DNA of 64,000 nucleotides from Herbidospora yilanensis (GTDB taxonomy: Bacteria; Actinomycetota; Actinomycetes; Streptosporangiales; Streptosporangiaceae). Below are positions 55,930 through 64,000 of this stretch, in pieces; the first letter of the stretch is position 1; the number at the start of each line of letters is the position of its first letter. Below the pieces are notes generated by a model. The model was given only the letters and a program-made list of their open reading frames with translations, was not told where the DNA came from and did not search any database. Location: assembly GCF_001570565.1 (NCBI RefSeq), contig NZ_BBXE01000013.1, positions 762,984 to 826,983 on the forward strand, read 5' to 3'. The position numbers and the translations under genes are program-made.

Positions 55930-58203
55930 TCAGCGACCGCCGACCGGAATCTCGAACCAGACGGCCTTCCCGTCGGGGGTGGGCCGGGAACCCCAGCGCC
56001 GGGCCAGTTGGTCGACCAGGTAAAGCCCTCGCCCGCCTTCGTCGTTCTCGCCGGCACTGCGGATGCGGGGCAGCCGCAGGTCCTGGTCGAACACCTCGAC
56101 CCAGATCGACTCGCCGCCGCGCCGGAGCCGGAGCGTGAACTTCTTCTCGGGGTCGGCGGCGGCGTTGAGCGCGGCGATGCCCTCACGGCCGAGGTCGAGA
56201 TCGAGGTCGACCTCGAGATCGGGGAAGTCCCATGACTCGTCGAACGGCAGCGGCGGCCCGTCGAGCACGAGCTCGCGGCGCGGCGCGCTGGCCGACGCGG
56301 CGTGGAGCACGACGTTGGTGACCACCTCGGAGACGAGCAGGCAGGCCAGCTCGCCCTTCTCCTCGGGGATGTTCCAGCGTGCGAAGGCGTTGCGGGCCAT
56401 CCGCCGCGCCTCACCGACCATGATCGGCTGAGCGGGGTAGTCGGACTCCTCGAACTCCAGCTCGCCACCACCCGACCGGACGACCAGGATCGCCATGTCG
56501 TCGTCGATCTCGCCGGGCACCGCCTTCGTCGCGGCGTCGGCGATGCGCTCGACGTCCTCGTCGGCGATCTTGGAGATCTCGTCGCACAACACCCGCACGG
56601 CCGCTTCGAGATCGCGCGAGGGCGTGCCCGACTCGCGGTGCGGACGCCGGTCGACCAGGCCGTCGGTGTAGAGGAGCAGGGTGGCGCCCGGGGGCAGCAC
56701 CCGCGTCTCCTCCTTGTAGACCAGGTCGGCGTGGACGCCGGTGGCCCGCACGCCCAGGGGCTTGCCGACGTCGCCGATGTCGAGCTCGGTGACCGAACCG
56801 TCGACGATCAGCAGGGGCGGCGAGTGACCGGCGTTGGCGAACGACAACTCGCGCGACCAGGCGTCGTAGACCATGTATTGGCAGGTGACGATCGGCGGGC
56901 TGGTGACGTCGGCGCCGTAGTCGTCTTCCTCGGGAGAGGCCAGTATGCGGGTCCACTCGTCGAGGCGGGCCAGGATGTCGGCCGGGGGCTTGTCGTCCTG
57001 CGCGAAGGCGCGGAGGGCGGCGCGGAGCTGGCCCATCACGGCGGCGGCCTTCGCGCCGCGGCCCTCGACGTCGCCGATCACGATGCCGACGCGACCGGCG
57101 GAGAGCGGGATCACGTCGTACCAGTCGCCGCCGACCTGGGTCTGGATGCCCTGGCCGTGGCTGGAGAGCGGGGCGGCCGGGAGATAGCGGACGGCGATCT
57201 CCAGCCCGTCGAGCTTCGGCAGCTCGCGCGGCAGCAGGTGCTTCTGGAACGACTCGGCGGTGTGGCGTTCCTCCTCGAACAGGAGGGCGTTGTCGACGGC
57301 GATGGCGACCCGGGTGGCGATGGCCCCGACGAAGTCGCGGTCGAAGGCGTCGTAGTGGGGCGAGCGCCGGTCGGTCAGGTTGGACATCGACAGGTACATC
57401 AGGCCGAGGGACTCGCCGCGCGCGCACAGCGGCGCCACGATCGCCGAGGTGACCCCGACCTCGCCGTCGACCCGGGCCGCGCCCTCGCTGAGGGAGGGGT
57501 AGCTGACCTGGGAGAAGTCTTCGACCAGGATGGTCTCCTGGCGGCGCAGCGCGCTGTCGGCGAAGTGGCCGATGGGATAGCGGACCTCGGCGCCGACGGG
57601 CTTCCAGCTGTCGGCCGGGGGCTGGAAGCCGCCGACGTGGGTGGAGACCTTGCGGACCAGCCGCTCGCCCTCCATCAGCTCGATGAAGCAGTGGTCGGCG
57701 AACTGCGGGACCAGCATCTCGGCGACCCGGTTGAGCGTCTCCTCGACGTAGAGCGAGCCGGCCAGCCGCTCGCCGATGCGTTCGAGCAGGCCGAAGCGGT
57801 CTTTCTCCCGCTCGTTGCTCTTCATCGCCTCGCGCGCGGTGATCACGATGCCGGTGACCGACCCGGAGGTGTGCCGCATGGGCACCGCCTGCGCCCGGAC
57901 GTAGATCAGCGTGCCGTCGTGGCGGACGACGTCGAAGGTCCCCTCCCACACGTTGCCCTTGAGCACGTGTTTGGCGAGCTCGACGCCCAGCGGGTGGTCA
58001 CGCTCCATGATGCTGATGGAGATCGTGTCATCGCGCCCGTGGGCGTAGCCCGGCCGGCCGAACAACTGCTCGGCGAAAGGGTTCCAGTAAAGAACGTTGC
58101 TGAACCGGTCGGTGACGACGACGGCCAACTCCGCCTGGTCGAGCACCGCGCCCGCGGAGAGGTGGTCGGTCGTGTCCTGCGACAGGTCCCCCCAGCGCTT
58201 CAT
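55930..58203 (-). CDS. PAS-GAF-PP2C (SpoIIE-type) phosphatase with HATPase domain
   Basis: 757 aa cytoplasmic regulator. PAS about 20-125 (LAVVVTDRFSNVLYWNPFAEQLFG), GAF about 150-310, PP2C about 340-560 (VGGDWYDVI, GDVEGRGAKAAAVMG, LLYTDGLVDRR, DDDMAILVVR), HATPase about 590-757 (LLVSEVVTNVVLHA; GGRGLYLVDQLARRWG). Such proteins control anti-anti-sigma factors by dephosphorylation and may also phosphorylate them. An acidic insertion (about 55 aa, with DLEVDLDLDLGREG) separates the N and G boxes, which is unusual. No sigma-B gene is adjacent. Confidence 0.92.
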   Translation of the reverse strand: MKRWGDLSQDTTDHLSAGAVLDQAELAVVVTDRFSNVLYWNPFAEQLFGRPGYAHGRDDTISISIMERDHPLGVELAKHVLKGNVWEGTFDVVRHDGTLIYVRAQAVPMRHTSGSVTGIVITAREAMKSNEREKDRFGLLERIGERLAGSLYVEETLNRVAEMLVPQFADHCFIELMEGERLVRKVSTHVGGFQPPADSWKPVGAEVRYPIGHFADSALRRQETILVEDFSQVSYPSLSEGAARVDGEVGVTSAIVAPLCARGESLGLMYLSMSNLTDRRSPHYDAFDRDFVGAIATRVAIAVDNALLFEEERHTAESFQKHLLPRELPKLDGLEIAVRYLPAAPLSSHGQGIQTQVGGDWYDVIPLSAGRVGIVIGDVEGRGAKAAAVMGQLRAALRAFAQDDKPPADILARLDEWTRILASPEEDDYGADVTSPPIVTCQYMVYDAWSRELSFANAGHSPPLLIVDGSVTELDIGDVGKPLGVRATGVHADLVYKEETRVLPPGATLLLYTDGLVDRRPHRESGTPSRDLEAAVRVLCDEISKIADEDVERIADAATKAVPGEIDDDMAILVVRSGGGELEFEESDYPAQPIMVGEARRMARNAFARWNIPEEKGELACLLVSEVVTNVVLHAASASAPRRELVLDGPPLPFDESWDFPDLEVDLDLDLGREGIAALNAAADPEKKFTLRLRRGGESIWVEVFDQDLRLPRIRSAGENDEGGRGLYLVDQLARRWGSRPTPDGKAVWFEIPVGGR

Positions 58204-58245
58204 CCGACGACCACTCCTAGGAGAACAGAGCTGGACCCGTTGGGA

Positions 58246-58944
58246 TCAGCGCTTGGAGACGAAAACGTGTGCTGCGACGTCGCGCGGAAGCTCCGCGAGG
58301 TTGTTGTCAGCCTGTTCGTCACCAGTCACCCGCACACCGTCGTCGCTCGCCGCGAGCGTCACCTCGCGTCCGGGTTGTATCCCAACTTGCTTGAGTTTAA
58401 GCATCACAGCGGGATCGCTTTGCACTTGTTCGCTAATTCGGCGCACGACAACGGGTATATCTCTTGGCCCCGCGACGTCGGCCATAGGCGAGACCTGCTC
58501 AATTTCCGTCAAACCGGACGCGCCCAGTTCTTCGAGCCCCGGGATGGGGTTCCCGTGAGGGCAGACGGTCGGGTTTCCGAGGAGGGCGACGAGCCGCACC
58601 TCGACCTGTTCCGACATGACGTGTTCCCAGCGGCACGCCTCGACGTGGACGTCTTCCCACGGCATGCCGATCACCTGGATCAGCAGGCACTCGGCGAGGC
58701 GGTGCTTGCGCATGACCCGGATGGCCTGCTTGCGGCCCGCCTCGCTCAGGGTGAGGTGGCGGTCGCCCTCCACCTTGACGAGCCCGTCGCGCTCCATGCG
58801 GGCGACGGTCTGGCTCACGGTGGGACCACTCTGCTGCAGCCTCTCGGCGATCCGGGCGCGCAGCGGGACGATCCCTTCCTCTTCGAGCTCGAAGATCGTG
58901 CGGAGATACATCTCCGTGGTGTCGATCAGGCCGTGTGCGGTCAA
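58246..58944 (-). CDS. DtxR/IdeR-family metal-dependent repressor
   Basis: 232 aa. Winged helix (LRARIAERLQQSGPTVSQTVARME), dimerisation/metal domain with all likely ligands in place (Met12, His81, Glu85, His100, Cys104, Glu107, His108 by analogy with DtxR), and a C-terminal SH3-like domain (GREVTLAASDDGVRV). This suggests an iron-sensing rather than Mn type. Start TTG 58944 has GGGAGG 7 nt upstream. Lies downstream of the exporter gene. Confidence 0.93.
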   Translation of the reverse strand: MTAHGLIDTTEMYLRTIFELEEEGIVPLRARIAERLQQSGPTVSQTVARMERDGLVKVEGDRHLTLSEAGRKQAIRVMRKHRLAECLLIQVIGMPWEDVHVEACRWEHVMSEQVEVRLVALLGNPTVCPHGNPIPGLEELGASGLTEIEQVSPMADVAGPRDIPVVVRRISEQVQSDPAVMLKLKQVGIQPGREVTLAASDDGVRVTGDEQADNNLAELPRDVAAHVFVSKR

Positions 58945-59057
58945 CGGTCATCCTCCCGGTCCTGTTCGATGCTACGACCCGCAAGCGCGTTCCCGCCGAC
59001 CTTACTGGTCCAGAACGGCACCTTGGGCAACAGCCGGACGGCCGAAAACCTTCCGAG

Positions 59058-60296
59058 CTAGGAACCGACCCGGTAGTTCCGGAACGACTTGACCGAAAGC
59101 CCGACCGCGAAGACGCTCACGGCGCACAACAAGCCACCCCCGACCCAGGCCGGAACCAGCCCGAACGCCGAAGCGGTGGCCCCCGCCCTCAGGTCGCCCA
59201 GGCGCGGCCCGCCGGCCACCACGACGAAGAAGACGCCCTGGAGGCGTCCCCGCATCTCGTCCGGCGCGTACGTCTGGAGGATCGTCTGCCGCCAGACCGC
59301 CGAGACCAGATCCGCGAAACCCCCGACCGCGAGCAGGGCCACGCACAACCACAGGGGTTCGGCCAGGCCCGCCAGAGCCACGCTGAGGCCCCACAGGGCG
59401 ATCACGACGGTGAGGGCCACCCCCTGACGGCGCACCCGCCCCACCCAGCCGGAGAAGACGCCGCCGACGACCGAGCCGAGGGCGATCGAGGCCGACAGGG
59501 CGCCGAAGGCGAACTCCGAGCCGTCGAAGCGTTCGGCGGCCATCTGGGGGAACAGCGCCCTCGGCAGGGCGAAGGCCATCGCCACGATGTCGACGGCGAA
59601 GCTCATCAGCACGATCGGGCTGGTCATGATGTAGCGCAGACCCTCGACCACGGCCCTGGGGCCGGGGGCGGTCACCTCGCCGAGGGGTGCCAGCCGGGGG
59701 AGGCGGTAGGCGGCGTACAGGGTCGCGGTGAAGAGGACGGCGTCGATCGCGTAGGCCGCCGAGAAGTCGGTGGTGGCCAGGATCACACCGCCGAGCAGCG
59801 GCCCGAGCACCGAACCGAGGCTGGAGAACAGGAAGCTCAGCGTGTTGGCGGCCGGCACCAGCTCGGTCGGCACCAGCCTCGGCACGATGGCCTGCCGGGT
59901 GGGCGAGCTGACCGCGAAGCCGCTCGACTGCACGAACACCGCCACCATGATCACCCACAGGCTCTTGGCGGTGAGCGCGTTGACGAGCAGGGCGATCGTG
60001 GCGCCCCAGGTGAACAACGAACTGATCAGCAGCAGCCTGCGCCGGTCCATCGCGTCGGCGACCGCGCCGCCCCACAGGCCGAAGACGACCAGCGGGACGA
60101 GGGCGACCGGCCCCATCATGCCGACCCAGAACGACGACTCGGTGATGGAGTAGATCTCGGCCGCGACGGCGACCCCGGTGAGCTGGAACCCGATGAACCC
60201 GACGGCCTGCCCGGCCAGGAGTCTGCGGTATTCGGGGATGGCCACCGGCCGGGTGTCCGCGAAGTGCCGTCCGAGTGCCGCCCTCACCTTGCTCAC
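59058..60296 (-). CDS. MFS transporter (EntS-like, MFS_3)
   Basis: 412 aa, about 12 TM helices. PEYRRLLAGQAVGFIGFQL, the loop motif GAVADAMDRRRLLLISSL (motif A), VSSPTRQAIVPRLVP, and a matching second half (YAPDEMRGRLQGVFFVVVAG). The family includes siderophore and drug exporters. The next gene downstream on the strand is a DtxR-type iron regulator, so siderophore export is a fair guess. The GTG start 60296 has no strong ribosome site. Confidence 0.88.
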   Translation of the reverse strand: MSKVRAALGRHFADTRPVAIPEYRRLLAGQAVGFIGFQLTGVAVAAEIYSITESSFWVGMMGPVALVPLVVFGLWGGAVADAMDRRRLLLISSLFTWGATIALLVNALTAKSLWVIMVAVFVQSSGFAVSSPTRQAIVPRLVPTELVPAANTLSFLFSSLGSVLGPLLGGVILATTDFSAAYAIDAVLFTATLYAAYRLPRLAPLGEVTAPGPRAVVEGLRYIMTSPIVLMSFAVDIVAMAFALPRALFPQMAAERFDGSEFAFGALSASIALGSVVGGVFSGWVGRVRRQGVALTVVIALWGLSVALAGLAEPLWLCVALLAVGGFADLVSAVWRQTILQTYAPDEMRGRLQGVFFVVVAGGPRLGDLRAGATASAFGLVPAWVGGGLLCAVSVFAVGLSVKSFRNYRVGS

Positions 60297-60352
60297 GGGG
60301 GGACACCCTACTCATGGGGGAAATATCACATTTTTCCGGGTTCATCCGGATG

Positions 60353-60991
60353 TCAGGGCGCCAGGCGTTCCACCGTCCAGCCGTCGCCCGCGCGGCGGTA
60401 GCGCAGCCGGTCGTGCATGCGGTCGCCTCTTCCCTGCCAGAACTCGATCTCGCTCGGCACCACCACGTAGCCGCCCCAGAAATCCGGCACCGGCGGATCT
60501 TCCGGCCATCTCTCCGCGAGTTCCCGGTAGCGGTTCTCCAGGTCCTCCCTGCTGCCCACGACCGCCGACTGTCGTGAGGCCCAGGCGCCGATGCGGGAGC
60601 CGTAGGGGCGGGACTGGAAATAGGCCGCGGTGTCCTCGCGGGACAGGCGGCGGACACGGCCCTCCACACGAACCTGGCGGCTGATGACATGCCAGGGGAA
60701 CACCAGGGCGGCGCGGGGGTTCTCGGCGAGGTCGCGGCCCTTGCGGGACTCGTAGTTGGTGAAGAACGTGAAACCTTGCTCGTCGGCGCCTTTCAGCAGA
60801 ACTGTCCGGGCCGAGGGTCTTCCCCCGGCCGACGCCGTGGCGAGCACCATGGCATTGGGCTCCGGAACTTCGGCGCTCACCGCGTCGTCGAACCAGACGG
60901 CGAACTGCGTCATCGGATCGTCGGCCACGTCGAGCAGAGGTTCGCCCTGGTAGTTGCGCCGGAGCCCGGCGAGGTGCGATGCGCTGTCCAC
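60353..60991 (-). CDS. pdxH: Pyridoxamine/pyridoxine 5'-phosphate oxidase
   Basis: 212 aa FMN enzyme making PLP. N-terminal [16 protein letters not shown], split-barrel with [20 protein letters not shown] and [21 protein letters not shown]-terminal signature [18 protein letters not shown] and [19 protein letters not shown]. Full length. GTG start. Transcribed divergently from the citrate synthase gene. Confidence 0.96.
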   Translation of the reverse strand: MDSASHLAGLRRNYQGEPLLDVADDPMTQFAVWFDDAVSAEVPEPNAMVLATASAGGRPSARTVLLKGADEQGFTFFTNYESRKGRDLAENPRAALVFPWHVISRQVRVEGRVRRLSREDTAAYFQSRPYGSRIGAWASRQSAVVGSREDLENRYRELAERWPEDPPVPDFWGGYVVVPSEIEFWQGRGDRMHDRLRYRRAGDGWTVERLAP

Positions 60992-61162
60992 GGAACGGTA
61001 TTCTTGCGCGCTTGACAGACGTCGGACACACCAGCCCTAACCAGGGACGACGGCGTTTGGGAGGGACCGGAGGCGACCCGCCACAACCCTGGGGGTTAAA
61101 TTGACCCGCCGGTATCTCGACATCAAGGCTTTGGACTTCACAAGAGAGGGAGGCGGCCGGGA

Positions 61163-63543
<2,381 letters not shown>

Positions 63544-63554
63544 CCCGGAACCAG

Positions 63555-63583
63555 GCCGCGTGGGCGCCCGGCGCCCACGCGGC
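63555..63583. terminator. Bidirectional terminator-like inverted repeat
   Basis: 14-bp perfect arms (63555-63568 and 63570-63583, GCCGCGTGGGCGCC and complement) around one base, between convergent serC and the BlaI-type gene. No T-run on either side. Confidence 0.65.
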
Positions 63584-63589
63584 GCCGGG

Positions 63590-64000
63590 CTATTCCGGCG
63601 ACGGCGGCGGAACCCAGCCGGGCGGCTGCTCCACCGGAGCCCGGCCGGCCCGGCGTGCCAGTTCGTCGAGCAGCCGCAGGGCGTCGTCGAGGTCGACGCT
63701 CTGCGCGAACCTGGACAGCACCGGAGAGCGGTCAGGGCTCTCCGCGAGGGCCGTCAGCATCAGTTCGGTCAGATGCTCCTCACGCGACTTCGTGGCGCCG
63801 TAGCGGAACGCCTTGCGCTCGGCGGTCCGGAACAGCAGCCGTTTTCGCACCAGCCGTTCGGCGACCGTCTGGATGGTCGTGTACGCCCACGGTTTCTCGG
63901 CCCGCTGGTTCAGCAGCGCCTGTATTTCGCGGATGAGCAGCGACTCCTTGGCGTCCCACAGAACGTCCATGATCGCGCGCTCCAGGGGCCCCAGGTTCAC
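63590..64000 (-). CDS. BlaI/MecI-family transcriptional regulator (reaches window edge)
   Basis: 136 aa visible. Winged helix: LGPLERAIMDVLWDAKESLLI, AYTTIQTVAERLVRKRLL, then LFRTAERKAFRYGATKSREEHLTELM. It belongs to the BlaI/MecI group that is normally cleaved by a BlaR-type sensor. The first codon visible is GTG at the very edge; this matches the usual N-terminus (L..LE..IM..LW), so it may be complete. Upstream partner not in view. Confidence 0.88.
   Translation of the reverse strand: MNLGPLERAIMDVLWDAKESLLIREIQALLNQRAEKPWAYTTIQTVAERLVRKRLLFRTAERKAFRYGATKSREEHLTELMLTALAESPDRSPVLSRFAQSVDLDDALRLLDELARRAGRAPVEQPPGWVPPPSPE

Overview
The window is high-GC, gene-dense actinobacterial chromosome. 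The gene order tRNA-Trp, secE, nusG, rplK, rplA ... rplJ, rplL ... rpoB, rpoC ... rpsL, the codon use, and the abundance of ECF sigma factors, STAND ATPases and (TP)-rich cell-wall proteins point to a filamentous actinomycete. Streptosporangiales is my best guess. This rests on recognition only; no database search was possible.

Region 1 (1-15064, all minus strand) is the core transcription/translation block. It holds tRNA-Trp, secE, nusG, rplK-rplA, rplJ-rplL, rpoB-rpoC and the start of rpsL. Promoters, an L10-type leader and several hairpins lie between the genes. Accessory genes are inserted in it: a LppX/LprG-like lipoprotein, a decayed IS605-type tnpB, and two Mce-associated-like membrane proteins.

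Region 2 (15247-24745) holds an aspartate aminotransferase-like gene, an adenosine deaminase-like gene and three ECF sigma loci. One sigma locus is decayed by internal deletion. One is a sigma factor coupled to a PASTA membrane protein. The third is the tail of a four-gene operon in which two adjacent STAND NTPase/TPR proteins without DNA-binding domains are translationally coupled to an ECF sigma factor and its membrane partner.

Region 3 (24848-27804) carries a methyltransferase and an OmpR-type two-component pair. Region 4 (27801-43774) is a sugar locus. A LacI-type regulator faces an operon of a sugar-binding lipoprotein, two permeases, a cytoplasmic GH127 beta-L-arabinofuranosidase, a very large secreted (alpha/alpha)6-type glycosidase and a secreted GH43 enzyme. 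It continues into a small secreted WxL-like protein and a DUF916-like membrane protein. The two secreted enzymes share an unnamed C-terminal domain. The promoter (TTGACA-N17-TACGTT) and two similar LacI-like operators are visible. Together the genes suggest uptake and hydrolysis of plant arabinose-containing glycans.

Region 5 (43771-51946) has a thiolase, an acidic repeat protein and a sortase cluster. The cluster comprises two class F-like sortases and three wall-type proteins whose C-termini share the pattern TPxGGxxTG in place of LPxTG. Region 6 (52088-64000) is mixed: an acyl-CoA dehydrogenase under a 15-bp palindrome, three coupled membrane/coiled-coil genes, an alpha/beta hydrolase, a PAS-GAF-PP2C-HATPase phosphatase, a DtxR-type regulator, an MFS exporter, pdxH, a citrate synthase, serC and a BlaI-type regulator at the edge.
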